A DNA stretch of 64,000 bases from NCBI GenBank assembly GCA_016719485.1, contig JADJZB010000031.1:124001-188000 (forward strand), read 5' to 3'. A program made the translations under genes and the position numbers. Source of the DNA: Holophagales bacterium (lineage in GTDB: Bacteria; Acidobacteriota; Thermoanaerobaculia; UBA5066). How positions within the stretch are numbered: the stretch's first letter is position 1; each line of letters opens with the position of its first letter. The notes under the pieces are model-generated. The model did not search any database. It saw only the letters and a list, made by a program, of their open reading frames with translations, and had not been told where the DNA came from. This document shows, in pieces, positions 51,599 through 59,514 of this stretch.

Positions 51599-52411
51599 TC
51601 ACTCCACCCCGTAGTCGACTTCCATCCGCCGCACCTTCCACGCCGAGAGGGCGAGGAGCGCCGCGGAGAGGAGGAGAGGAACGGGGACCGCGATCCAGGG
51701 CGGGAGCGGCTCCCCGAGGACGGCGAGGAAGCCCTCCGGCACCTTCACCGGCGTGAGCGAGAGAAGGTAGTGGATCAGGCCCAGCCTCTTGAGCCCCTCG
51801 GGGAGGAGGAAGTTGAGGTGTTCCCAGCCCCAGAACGCGAGCGCGGGGAAGACCGGGTTCTTCACCCACTGGCCGAAGGCCAGGAAGACGGCGCCGTAGC
51901 CCGCGCAGGCCAGGACCGCCACGAGAGCGTAGCCGAGGAGCCGCCCGGCGCCCCCCGACGCCAGGTGCGCCGTCGCCGCGCCGCTTCCCGCGCCCGTCAG
52001 GAGCGTCACGTAGGCGAGGGCCGAGAAGCCCGCGAACGCGGCCGAGGTCACCGCGAGCGCGGCGAGGTACTTCCCGAGGAGGAGGACCTCGCGGCGGACC
52101 GGCGCGAGGAAGAGGTGGTGGAGGGTCTTCGCCAGCTGCTCGCCACGAAGGAGCCCCCCGAAGACGAAGAGCGTGCCGAAGAAGAGCGTCCCCTGCAGGA
52201 CGAGGTTCTGGAAGACGAAGGCGAACTCCTTCTCGACCCGTCCCGGGACGGTCGCGTGGTCCCTCACGGCGTGGGCGACGAGCGCGAGGAGGAAGGGGGC
52301 CGCGGCAAAGAAGAAGGCCGCCCGCGCCTCGCGTCCCCGGAGGAGGCGCTTCAGCTCCAGAAAAAAGACGGCCTTCAGCTGGCGGAAGCGAACGTCGTTG
52401 CGCTCGTTCAC
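51599..52411 (-). CDS. ABC-2 type transporter permease
   Basis: A 270-residue inner-membrane protein with six helices (for example AAFFFAAAPFLLALVAHAV, LQGTLFFGTLFVFGGLL, GKYLAALAVTSAAFAGFSAL, LLLSAALLALSAWKV). It has the ABC-2 layout, with a cytoplasmic N-terminal amphipathic helix (QLKAVFFLELKRLLRGREAR) and a coupling loop (GEQLAKTLHHLFLAPVRREVLLLG). It is the last gene of the minus-strand operon, and its start overlaps the stop of its partner ATPase by 4 nt. The transported substrate is unknown. Confidence 0.85.
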   Translation of the reverse strand: MNERNDVRFRQLKAVFFLELKRLLRGREARAAFFFAAAPFLLALVAHAVRDHATVPGRVEKEFAFVFQNLVLQGTLFFGTLFVFGGLLRGEQLAKTLHHLFLAPVRREVLLLGKYLAALAVTSAAFAGFSALAYVTLLTGAGSGAATAHLASGGAGRLLGYALVAVLACAGYGAVFLAFGQWVKNPVFPALAFWGWEHLNFLLPEGLKRLGLIHYLLSLTPVKVPEGFLAVLGEPLPPWIAVPVPLLLSAALLALSAWKVRRMEVDYGVE

Positions 52412-53361
52412 GACCCCTCCCCGCCCTCGATGAGGTACCGGTAGACCGCCTTCACGTCGTCGTCGGCCGGCGTCACCGTCTCGATCTGGATCCCGTCCGA
52501 GAGGACGGCGCCGTTGAGCGCGAGAAAGAAGCGGTCCGGGGTCCGGGTCCTCGCGAGGAGGCCGAGGCCGTCCTCGTGGAGCTCCACCTCGGTTGCCAGC
52601 CCCTCTGCGAAGAGCCGCGCCGCGAGGGCGCCGGGACGGTCGCAGCGGACGAGGACCTGCATCGGCCGCTCGACGACCTCCTCGCGGAGGCCGTGGGACT
52701 CGCCTTCGGCCACGACGTACCCCGACTTCACGAGGACGACGCGGTCCGCGAGGAGGTCGACCTCGTGGAGGATGTGGCTCGAGACGACGACGTGCTTGCC
52801 CTCGGCGGCGAGGCTCCGGAACAGCTCCAGGACTTCGGCGCGGGCCATGGGGTCGAGGCCGTTGAGCGGCTCGTCGAGGAGGAGGACGCGCGGGTCGGGC
52901 GCGATCGCCGCGGCGAGGCGGAGCCGCTGCCTCATCCCCTTGCTGTAGCCGGCGACCTTGCGGCCCGCGGCGTCGACGAGGTTCACGCGCTCGAGCGCCT
53001 TCCCGGCGAGAGATCGCGCCGCCGCCATCCCGTCTCCCCTGAGCGAGACAAGCCCCTCGAGGAAGGCGCGTCCCGTGACGCCGGGCGGGAACGCCTCGAA
53101 CGCCGTGCAGTAGCCGCAGGCGGCGAAGAGCCGCTCCGGGTCGTCCGGCGGGATGCCGAGGACGCTCACCCGGCCCCGCGTCGGCCGGATGAGGCCCGTC
53201 GCGAGGTTCATGAGGGTCGTCTTCCCGGAACCGTTCGGGCCGACGAGGCCGGTGATGCCGGGAGGGATCGACAGGGTCACACGGTCCACGCCGAGGACCT
53301 CGCCGTAGAACTTCGAGACGTCCTCGAAGACGAGGAGGTCCTTCTGGGCCGCGGCGCTCAC
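52408..53361 (-). CDS. ABC transporter ATP-binding protein
   Basis: GTG 53361 is chosen over a longer frame because it overlaps the permease stop (GTGA) and opens with MSAAAQKDLLVFEDVSKFYG, the normal start of the fold; 317 residues. It has Walker A GPNGSGKT (41-48), a Q-loop replaced by ACGYCTAFEAFPPGVTG, the signature YSKGMRQRLRLAAAI, Walker B RVLLLDEPLNGLD and the switch His in VVSSHILHE. A roughly 100-residue C-terminal extension (VLVRCDRPGALAARLFAEGL) follows, as in ABC-2 exporters. It powers the permease encoded next. Confidence 0.9.
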   Translation of the reverse strand: MSAAAQKDLLVFEDVSKFYGEVLGVDRVTLSIPPGITGLVGPNGSGKTTLMNLATGLIRPTRGRVSVLGIPPDDPERLFAACGYCTAFEAFPPGVTGRAFLEGLVSLRGDGMAAARSLAGKALERVNLVDAAGRKVAGYSKGMRQRLRLAAAIAPDPRVLLLDEPLNGLDPMARAEVLELFRSLAAEGKHVVVSSHILHEVDLLADRVVLVKSGYVVAEGESHGLREEVVERPMQVLVRCDRPGALAARLFAEGLATEVELHEDGLGLLARTRTPDRFFLALNGAVLSDGIQIETVTPADDDVKAVYRYLIEGGEGS

Positions 53362-54218
53362 CGCACCACCTCGAAGGCGCGGAGCTTCCGGCGGAGGAGG
53401 AGGAGCGCGATGGCCGTCGTGACGAGGAGGCTCGCCCAGGCCCCGCCGAGGGGGATCCTCGCTCTCACGGAGATGCCGAAGAGCCCCTCGAGGACCCGGC
53501 CCCACGCGAGACCCAGGTTGAGGACGCCGCCCCACTCGATGTCGAGTATCCCGTTCATCGCCTCTCCGAACGCGGCCGGAATGACCCCGAGGGCGATGAG
53601 CAGGCCTCGCGCGACGGCACGGTTCCTGACCCAGGCGGACGCGGCCATCGAGACGAGCGAGAGGAAGAGGACGAGCAGGAGCGAGGCGAGCACGATGGAG
53701 CCGGCGATCCCGACGTTCGCGGCAAGCCAGCCCGCCTCCGCGAGCGAGGCCTGGAGGACGAAGACGAGGAGGAGCGGGGCCCACGTGATCGCCGAGAGAA
53801 GGAGGGCGAGGACGAGGAGCTTGCCCGCCACGTACTGCCAGCGTTCGAGAGGCCGGGAGAAGTAGAGCGGCAGGGCCCCGTTCACGAGGTCGGGCGAGAC
53901 GAGGGAGGGGCCGACGAAGAGCGTCAGCGCGAAGGCGAAGTACGACTGCGTCAGGAGGAGGAAGCCGAAGAACTCAGCGTCGATCGCGAGCGGGATCCCC
54001 CCGGCGAACGGCGTCCGCACCAGGGCGGCGACGTTGTACTTCAGCCAGACGACGACGAGGGCGCCGATGGGCGCGAGGAACGAGGCGGTGAATGCCCCCG
54101 TGACGAGCTTCCCCGAGAAGGCCTCCTTCCACGCGTAGCGCGGCAGGACGAGGACCCGCGCGAGCGTCGACGTCGGTGTCCCGTCGAAGGGGCGGAAGCG
54201 GCGCGTCCGAACCGTCAC
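53358..54218 (-). CDS. ABC-2 type transporter permease
   Basis: A 286-residue protein with six helices (LVTGAFTASFLAPIGALVVVWL, FFGFLLLTQSYFAFALTLFVG, LLVLALLLSAITWAPLLLVF, IVLASLLLVLFLSLVSMAAS and others). GPSLVSPDLVNGALPLYFSRPLERWQYVAGK is the coupling-helix region typical of ABC-2 permeases. Both ends overlap neighbours by 4 nt. It is most likely paired with the ATPase immediately upstream in the operon (54215-55135). Confidence 0.85.
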   Translation of the reverse strand: MTVRTRRFRPFDGTPTSTLARVLVLPRYAWKEAFSGKLVTGAFTASFLAPIGALVVVWLKYNVAALVRTPFAGGIPLAIDAEFFGFLLLTQSYFAFALTLFVGPSLVSPDLVNGALPLYFSRPLERWQYVAGKLLVLALLLSAITWAPLLLVFVLQASLAEAGWLAANVGIAGSIVLASLLLVLFLSLVSMAASAWVRNRAVARGLLIALGVIPAAFGEAMNGILDIEWGGVLNLGLAWGRVLEGLFGISVRARIPLGGAWASLLVTTAIALLLLRRKLRAFEVVR

Positions 54219-55135
54219 GGCTCGACCTCCATCGCCCTGAGGAAGATCTCCTCGAGGGAATCGCGCTGGTAGGCCAGATGCCGGATCTGGACCCCGTTCT
54301 CGCCCGCGAGGCGGTAGAGCTCCCGCGAGCCGAATCCCTCGGGGAGGACGACCTTCAGCCGGCGGCGGATCCCGGGGCCGACGCTGCAGCCGAGGGCGAC
54401 GAGCGCTTCGGAGAAGTCGCCGTTGCCGCCCGCGACCTCGAGCTCGACGAGCCTTCGGTTCGCCCGCCGCTCCTCCTCCAGGTTGCAGAGGGCCGCGATG
54501 CGCCCGTCCTTGAGGATGAGGACCTCGTCACAGCATTCCTCCACGTCGCGCAGGAGGTGCGACGAGAGGATGACCCGGATCTCCCCTGCCTCGCGGATCT
54601 CGCGGATCAGCCGGAGCATCCGCTGCCGTGCCGGCGGGTCGAGGCCGTTCGTCGGCTCGTCGAGGAAGAGGACCCGCGGCCCGTGGGCGATCGCCTGCGC
54701 GAGCTTGGCGAGCTGCTTCATCCCGAGCGAATAGGTCTCGAGGGTCCGGTAGCGGACCTCGCCGAGACCGACGGCAAAGAGCGCCTCGTGCGCGCGTTCG
54801 AGCGCCTCGGCCCGAGGAAGGCCCGAGAGCTCGGCGAACATGGTCACGTAGCGGACCCCCGAGATCCCGGCAATGAAGGAGTCGTTCTCGGGCATGTAGC
54901 CGACCGCGCGCCGCACCTCGCGACTCTCCTTCGCGACGTCGAAGCCCGCCAGCCGGGCCCTCCCCGCCGACGGCGGGAAGAAGCCGAGGAGCGTGTGGAG
55001 CAGGGTCGTCTTCCCAGCCCCGTTCGGCCCGAGAAGGCCGATGGAGCGGCCGGCGAGGGTGCCCCGCAGCTCGCGGAGCACCTCTCGCCGGCCGAGCCTC
55101 ACGGAGAGGCCGTCGAGCTCGAGGAAAGCTGTCAC
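54215..55135 (-). CDS. ABC transporter ATP-binding protein
   Basis: A 306-residue protein from GTG 55135, overlapping the stop of the FecR-like gene. It has Walker A GPNGAGKT (36-43), a Q-loop-like stretch YMPENDSFI with Glu in place of Gln, the signature YSLGMKQLAKLAQAI, Walker B RVLFLDEPTNGLD and the switch His in ILSSHLLRD. The C-terminal domain (VELEVAGGNGDFSEALVALG, then LAYQRDSLEEIFLRAMEVEP) ends with the EEIFLRAM motif common in drug/antibiotic-type exporters. It pairs with the permease that follows. Confidence 0.9.
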   Translation of the reverse strand: MTAFLELDGLSVRLGRREVLRELRGTLAGRSIGLLGPNGAGKTTLLHTLLGFFPPSAGRARLAGFDVAKESREVRRAVGYMPENDSFIAGISGVRYVTMFAELSGLPRAEALERAHEALFAVGLGEVRYRTLETYSLGMKQLAKLAQAIAHGPRVLFLDEPTNGLDPPARQRMLRLIREIREAGEIRVILSSHLLRDVEECCDEVLILKDGRIAALCNLEEERRANRRLVELEVAGGNGDFSEALVALGCSVGPGIRRRLKVVLPEGFGSRELYRLAGENGVQIRHLAYQRDSLEEIFLRAMEVEP

Positions 55136-57708
55136 CGGCCTCCGCTCGCGGGCGGCTGGAGCGCGGCGACGGCCGCCACGAGGGAGCCGAGGTCGGAGAG
55201 CCCGGACCCGGCGGAGCCGAAGACGATGCGCGAGGGCTCGGCCCAGCCCCAGGCGAGAGAAGCGCCAGAGGAGGAGAGGTCAGAGGCCGCCGATCCGGGC
55301 GCCGCGCCGAGGGAACGTGCGAGAGACCCGAGCGTTCCGCCGACGTCCTGGAAAGCGAGCATCGAGAAGTCGAGCGGCCCGTCCTTCGGAAGGAGGGCGA
55401 CGAGCTTCGGCGCGGTGAGGAGCGTGTCCCCCGTGGCATGGCTCTCGGCCGCGCGAACGAGCAGAGCCTTCTGCGGGGCCGCGACGAGGTAGCCGTCCAC
55501 GAACGCGTACTGTAGCGGAATCGTTCCGTCTCCCAGGACGAGAGCGTGGATCGTGAGGCCGCCGGAGGCCTCCGACACGATCCTCGCTCCCGGCTTCCCT
55601 TCCTTGCGCGCCGCGGCGTCGGCGAGGGAGACGAGGCGTTCGATCGTCGCCTGGAGGCGCGGGGCGTCGTAGACCTCGACGACGACCTTCCAGGCCGGCG
55701 TCGGGAGAAGCGGCCCGTCGACCGCGAGAGCCACGTCGCCGCCGAGGGTCTCGGCGAGGTCGGCTCTCACGCGGAAGCCGTGCTCCGCCTCGAACGCGGC
55801 GAGCTTCGCGGGGAACTCCGGGTGCCCGGAGGTGAAGGCCGCGAAGAGGTCGTCGACGAGGAGCGCGGGCTCCTTCATCACGAGAGCGACCGCCCCGGCG
55901 GCGCCGGAGGAGATGAACGAGAGGGACCCCATCGGCGCCGGAGCGGCGAGCCAGGCGGCGAGGCCGCGGCGCTGGGCGCTGAAGGAGAGGGCTGCCCGGC
56001 CGCTCGAGACGCTGCCCGTAGAGCGACGCTCCACGATGAGGTGCTCCGCGTCGAGGAGGCCCGTCAACCGGAGCGTCTCGCTCGCACGCGGATCGTCGCC
56101 CGCCGCGGAGGCCGCCTTCTCGACGAACGCCTTCAGGTCGACGCCGACGAGGAGGTCGATGCCGTCGCGATAAGCCTCGGCGAGCCGCGCGTGGAACGTC
56201 CCGCTGCGGAACTCCCCCGGCGAGGCGAGGGCCGATTCGAGCCGTGCGAGCGTCGCGCCGTCGACGGCCGCGGCCACGAGGTCGTCGTGCAGCCAGAGAA
56301 GAAGAGCGTCGCCTCCGCCCGAGGGGGCGTCGGAAGCGCTCTCGACGATCCGGACGTGGGTGTTGCCGCCATCCCGGGCGAGCTCGGCCTCGAGGAACGC
56401 GCGGAAGCCCGGCTTCACGACGGTCGTCAGGACGAGAGGCGCGCCGGGGTGCCCGTCCACCTTCGCGCCGATGCCGACCGCCACCTCGTCGCCGAGGTAG
56501 GAGCCCCAGGTCCGCAGGGCGTCGAGCAGGCGCTTCACCTCGGCCTGCCGCTGGGCCGCGCCCGGGCCCTCGCCCCACCAGGAGGCCAGCGCCGGGTTCG
56601 ACGCCAGGCGCGGCGCGAGGGCGTCGTAGAAGTCGGCGACGGTTCCCGAGACGTTCGGGACGGCCGCGAAGACGACCGTTCCGTCGGGCATCGCGTCGAG
56701 GAGCCGCGTCGAGGTCCGTCCCGACCACGTGGCCGGCACGGCGGCGAGCTCCTTCTGCAGGCGGGCCACCTCGCCCGCGAGCTCGAGGAGCGCCACGCGA
56801 TCGCGGCTCCAGCCGAACTCGTCCTCGAGGGCGACGCGCATCGAGGCGCCGTTCGTCGACGCCTGATCGCCTCCGCGGAGGACCTTCTCGCCCTGGCCGT
56901 CGTCGACGTGGACTTCTCCCTCGAGGACGGAGACACGCGAGCCCTTCGCTCCCTGCACGACGGAGAAGACCGTCCCGGTGACCGAGACGAGGCAGTCGGA
57001 CGTCTTGACGAAGAGGTGGCCGCCGCGCTGTTTCGCGGCCTGGACGATGACGCGGCCGCGCGCGAGGGCCACCGTCGTGCCGCCCGACCCGCGGGCGATC
57101 GAGACCTGGGACCTTTCCGCCAGCTCGACGCGCGAGCCGTCGGCGAGAACGAGGACGGCTCCGCCGGAGCGGCCGGTCCGGACGGCCTGCCCGCCCGCGA
57201 GCTCGGCGCCGGCCGGGATCCGGGTCCCGGCGGAAGGGGCGAAGAGGAGCCCGTCGACGACGTCGACGCGCGCGACGGGACCGGAGGCCGCGGACGAACG
57301 GACGAACCAGAGCGTGCCGAGGGCCGCGCAGAGAAGGAGCGACGCCGCGAGGGCCATCGCGGCCACCGGCCTCTGCCGTACGGAGACGGCGTCGGTCACG
57401 GCCGAGGCGTTCATCGGCAGCCCGGAGCGGACGGCCTTCAGGGCGCGGCGGCACGGGACGCAGGAACGGGTGTGGTCTTCGACGAGGAGGGCTCTCGCCG
57501 GCGAGAGCCGCCCGGCGACGAACGCGGGAACGAGGGCCTGAATGTCGGCGCAGCCGCGGAGGACGAGCGGTGACTCGTCGACGGGCGACGCCGCCACGGG
57601 GCTCGCCATCGCGACACCGACGCGATGGATCGCCGCATCGACGGCGGACGGATCGGGTTCCTGGTTCTGGACGGCCGTTACGGCCTGGTCGAGGATGTCG
57701 TTCTTCAT
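55132..57708 (-). CDS. Anti-sigma-like/FecR membrane protein with large extracytoplasmic domain
   Basis: An 858-residue protein. The cytoplasmic part carries a zinc-finger-like anti-sigma motif (EDHTRSCVPCRRAL: His79, Cys83, Cys86). A membrane helix follows at about 115-136 (VAAMALAASLLLCAALGTLW), then a FecR domain near 150-290 (GAVLVLADGSRVELAERSQV, VKTSDCLVSVTGTVFSV, GEVHVDDGQGEKVLRGGD). The remaining 550 residues are a large periplasmic domain resembling DUF3352-type proteins (AVGIGAKVDGHPGAPLVL, LVEAELARDGG-like blocks), with no catalytic motif seen. It overlaps the ECF sigma gene by 4 nt, so I infer that it restrains that sigma factor and senses something in the envelope. Confidence 0.78.
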   Translation of the reverse strand: MKNDILDQAVTAVQNQEPDPSAVDAAIHRVGVAMASPVAASPVDESPLVLRGCADIQALVPAFVAGRLSPARALLVEDHTRSCVPCRRALKAVRSGLPMNASAVTDAVSVRQRPVAAMALAASLLLCAALGTLWFVRSSAASGPVARVDVVDGLLFAPSAGTRIPAGAELAGGQAVRTGRSGGAVLVLADGSRVELAERSQVSIARGSGGTTVALARGRVIVQAAKQRGGHLFVKTSDCLVSVTGTVFSVVQGAKGSRVSVLEGEVHVDDGQGEKVLRGGDQASTNGASMRVALEDEFGWSRDRVALLELAGEVARLQKELAAVPATWSGRTSTRLLDAMPDGTVVFAAVPNVSGTVADFYDALAPRLASNPALASWWGEGPGAAQRQAEVKRLLDALRTWGSYLGDEVAVGIGAKVDGHPGAPLVLTTVVKPGFRAFLEAELARDGGNTHVRIVESASDAPSGGGDALLLWLHDDLVAAAVDGATLARLESALASPGEFRSGTFHARLAEAYRDGIDLLVGVDLKAFVEKAASAAGDDPRASETLRLTGLLDAEHLIVERRSTGSVSSGRAALSFSAQRRGLAAWLAAPAPMGSLSFISSGAAGAVALVMKEPALLVDDLFAAFTSGHPEFPAKLAAFEAEHGFRVRADLAETLGGDVALAVDGPLLPTPAWKVVVEVYDAPRLQATIERLVSLADAAARKEGKPGARIVSEASGGLTIHALVLGDGTIPLQYAFVDGYLVAAPQKALLVRAAESHATGDTLLTAPKLVALLPKDGPLDFSMLAFQDVGGTLGSLARSLGAAPGSAASDLSSSGASLAWGWAEPSRIVFGSAGSGLSDLGSLVAAVAALQPPASGGR

Positions 57709-58283
57709 GACGGGCCTCCGCCTGCGGCGAGGAGCTCCTTCCGGAGCTGGGTTCTGGCACGGAAGTACTGGACGGCGACGACCGCGGGGGACGACCCGAG
57801 GAGGCGGGCGATCTGCCTGTTGGGAATTCCCTCGAGAGCCCGGAGGACGAAGACCTCCGCCACGCGGGGGGCGAGGCGCGCAAGGGCCCGGCGGAGGCGG
57901 GCGCGAAGCTCCCGCGCCTCGGCCGCCGCGTCGGGCAGGCCTCCTCGGGCCTCGACGTCGCCCCCGTGCTCCTCGAGGGCCACCGTTCCCGCCGCGGAAG
58001 CCCGGGACCTCACGAGGTCGAGCGCGCCGTTCACGGCAGCGCGGTGGAGGTACGCCCGGGGCTCGCCCCCGAGGCTCCCGGGGTCGGGGCGACCGGCGAG
58101 CCTGAGGAAGACCGTCTGGAGGACGTCCTCCGCGTCGGCGGCGCGCCCCGTCACCCGGTACGCCGTCCGGAAGACGAGCGGCCCGTGCTCTCGAAAGAGC
58201 GTCTCGAGGGCCTCCGGGGGATGGGATCTCGGTACCGGTCGAACCGCGCTCACGGGAGCCTCCTTCGTCGGGTCGTCACCCAT
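57705..58283 (-). CDS. ECF-type RNA polymerase sigma factor
   Basis: A 192-residue protein from ATG 58283, preceded on its strand by GGGAGGAG. It has sigma region 2 (LFREHGPLVFRTAYRVTGRAADAEDVLQTVFLRLAGR, with the DAEDVLQ..F core) and region 4 (RALARLAPRVAEVFVLRALE, then IPNRQIARLLGSSPAVVAVQYFRARTQLRKEL, a helix-turn-helix). Only a short linker joins the two, as in ECF sigma factors. It is first in an operon with its presumed anti-sigma and two ABC exporters, which it probably activates together with itself. Confidence 0.9.
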   Translation of the reverse strand: MGDDPTKEAPVSAVRPVPRSHPPEALETLFREHGPLVFRTAYRVTGRAADAEDVLQTVFLRLAGRPDPGSLGGEPRAYLHRAAVNGALDLVRSRASAAGTVALEEHGGDVEARGGLPDAAAEARELRARLRRALARLAPRVAEVFVLRALEGIPNRQIARLLGSSPAVVAVQYFRARTQLRKELLAAGGGPS

Positions 58284-58385
58284 GAAACGGTTCTCCTCCC
58301 GATTTCTTAACAGCTCCTGAGCGGTGGGGACGATGAATCATAGGTCCCGGCCGCACCGGCGGGCCGAGTACGATTCGGGCCGGTG
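58284..58385. promoter_or_regulatory. Divergent promoter region of the ECF operon and a membrane protein
   Basis: A 100-bp gap. On the plus strand TACGAT (58369-58374) lies 11 nt before ATG 58386, spacing that again suits a leaderless start (TAnnnT type). On the minus strand the sigma gene has a good ribosome-binding site, but I cannot pick a promoter with confidence. An ECF autoregulatory site would be expected here. Confidence 0.3.
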
Positions 58386-59240
58386 ATGCAAGGCGACTTT
58401 CCGAGCGATCACGTACCCATCGGCGCCTCGAGGCGGCAATGGACGACAGCCATCGACCTGGTGCTCGCGGTCGGAGCCTGCGGCGTCATGCTGGCGTGGC
58501 TCGTCGGGCGCCCCGTCTTCTACGCCCCGAACGCGCCCGTGATGTCGGCGTTCACGGCCTTCTCGCTGCTCCTCATGGTCCTGGTCCGGCAAGCCCGACT
58601 CCACCTCGCGACGTGGCCCATCGCGTTGAGCCTCGCCATGACGGGCCTCGTCCTCGGCGGCAACGTGTCGTCGATCGTCATGCTCGCGATGACGCCGCCC
58701 GAGCTCTGGGCGAGCTTCCCGGGGATCGTTCTGACCTCGACCATGACCTCCATCGGGCTGGTGCTCTTCTGCGCGTACGACCTCGTGATCGCCCTGCGCG
58801 ACACGCCGCAGTCCGCCTTCATCCTGGACGACCTGCTCATCCACCTGGCGCTCGTTCCGGGAGGCCTGAGCCTGCTCGGCTATCTCCTGGGCAACGCCAC
58901 CTACCTGAGCGTCCACGCGGACCAGCGGGTGGGCATCTCGCTCCTCGAGATGGCGTTCATGGCGCTCTACGCGGCCAGTGCGGTCATCTCGAACCCGCGA
59001 CTGTTCCTGTGGCGTTTCCTCGCCACCAGCTGGACCAACCGCTTCGTCTTCGCGGGGCTCTTCGCCAACCAGTTCGTCGCGCCCCTCGTGGTGGCCCTTC
59101 TGCGTGCCACCCCGGGCTCCAGGGGACCGGGGATCGAGCTGTTCGTGATGCTCGCGGGCGTCGTCACCACGCTGACCTTCCTGCTGCTCCAGGCGCGGGT
59201 CCTCCGGCGCCAGCCGGTCCCTGGCGGCGCGCCCCAATAG
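58386..59240 (+). CDS. Polytopic membrane protein of unknown function
   Basis: About 284 residues with seven to eight membrane helices (AIDLVLAVGACGVMLAWLV, VMSAFTAFSLLLMVLV, WPIALSLAMTGLVLGG, GIVLTSTMTSIGLVLFCAY, LLIHLALVPGGLSLLGYLLG, LFVMLAGVVTTLTFLLLQA). There is no soluble domain and no recognised signature; the layout recalls membrane sensor regions such as MASE domains, but with nothing attached. A GTG at 58383 is one codon upstream of the chosen ATG. The stop codon TAG forms part of TAGAAT, the candidate -10 box of the selenoprotein gene that follows 21 nt later. Confidence 0.75.
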   Translation: MQGDFPSDHVPIGASRRQWTTAIDLVLAVGACGVMLAWLVGRPVFYAPNAPVMSAFTAFSLLLMVLVRQARLHLATWPIALSLAMTGLVLGGNVSSIVMLAMTPPELWASFPGIVLTSTMTSIGLVLFCAYDLVIALRDTPQSAFILDDLLIHLALVPGGLSLLGYLLGNATYLSVHADQRVGISLLEMAFMALYAASAVISNPRLFLWRFLATSWTNRFVFAGLFANQFVAPLVVALLRATPGSRGPGIELFVMLAGVVTTLTFLLLQARVLRRQPVPGGAPQ

Positions 59241-59243
59241 AAT
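59238..59243 (+). promoter_or_regulatory. Candidate -10 box (TAGAATCC) of the selenoprotein gene
   Basis: AATAGAATCCGG repeats the core of the kinase promoter (TAGAATCCGC) and overlaps the stop codon of the upstream gene. The GTGATTCC element is missing upstream. The selenoprotein ATG is 18 nt downstream and has its own ribosome-binding site GGGAGG (59251-59256). Confidence 0.3.
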
Positions 59244-59261
59244 CCGGCCCGGGAGGCCGCG

Positions 59262-59489
59262 ATGAACGTCGAGATAACGTACTGCACGGTTTGAAACTAC
59301 GAGCCGAGGGCCGCCGGTCTGGCGGCCGAGCTGAAAAGGGCGTTCGGTGTCGACGCGACGCTGAAGAAGGGCTCCGGCGGCGTCTTCGACGTCGTCGTCG
59401 ACGGGACGCTCGTCTACTCGAAGCGCGACACGGGACGTTTCCCGGAGCCGGGCGAGGTGTCGAGACTCATGGGGAGCGGCAGCGCCTGA
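59262..59489 (+). CDS. SelW/Rdx-family selenoprotein with in-frame UGA (selenocysteine)
   Basis: From ATG 59262 (GGGAGG 5 nt upstream) the frame has one internal TGA at 59292-59294 and a true stop at 59487-59489, giving 75 residues. Read as selenocysteine, the N-terminus is MNVEITYCTVU followed by NYEPRAAGLAAELKRAFG, the CxxU motif and helix of SelW/SelT/SelH Rdx proteins. The rest fits the family closely: LKKGSGGVFDVVVDGTLVYS and KRDTGRFPEPGEVSRLM (the GxGGxFDVxVDG and SK..GRFP elements). Rdx proteins are small thioredoxin-fold redox proteins of the cytoplasm. A hairpin with a GGUCU loop lies 15 nt after the UGA. Because of the UGA no ordinary ORF of useful length exists here. Confidence 0.88.
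59310..59326 (+). promoter_or_regulatory. Bacterial SECIS-like hairpin
   Basis: GCCGCC and GGCGGC form a perfect 6-bp stem around the loop GGTCT (59316-59320). The loop lies about 22 nt after the UGA, within the range used by bacterial selenocysteine elements, and GGUCU matches the SelB-contacting loop of the Escherichia coli fdhF element (AGGUCU). The hairpin is inside the coding sequence, as expected in bacteria. Confidence 0.7.
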
Positions 59490-59514
59490 CGCCGTCTCCG
59501 CGGGGCGGCGGCCT

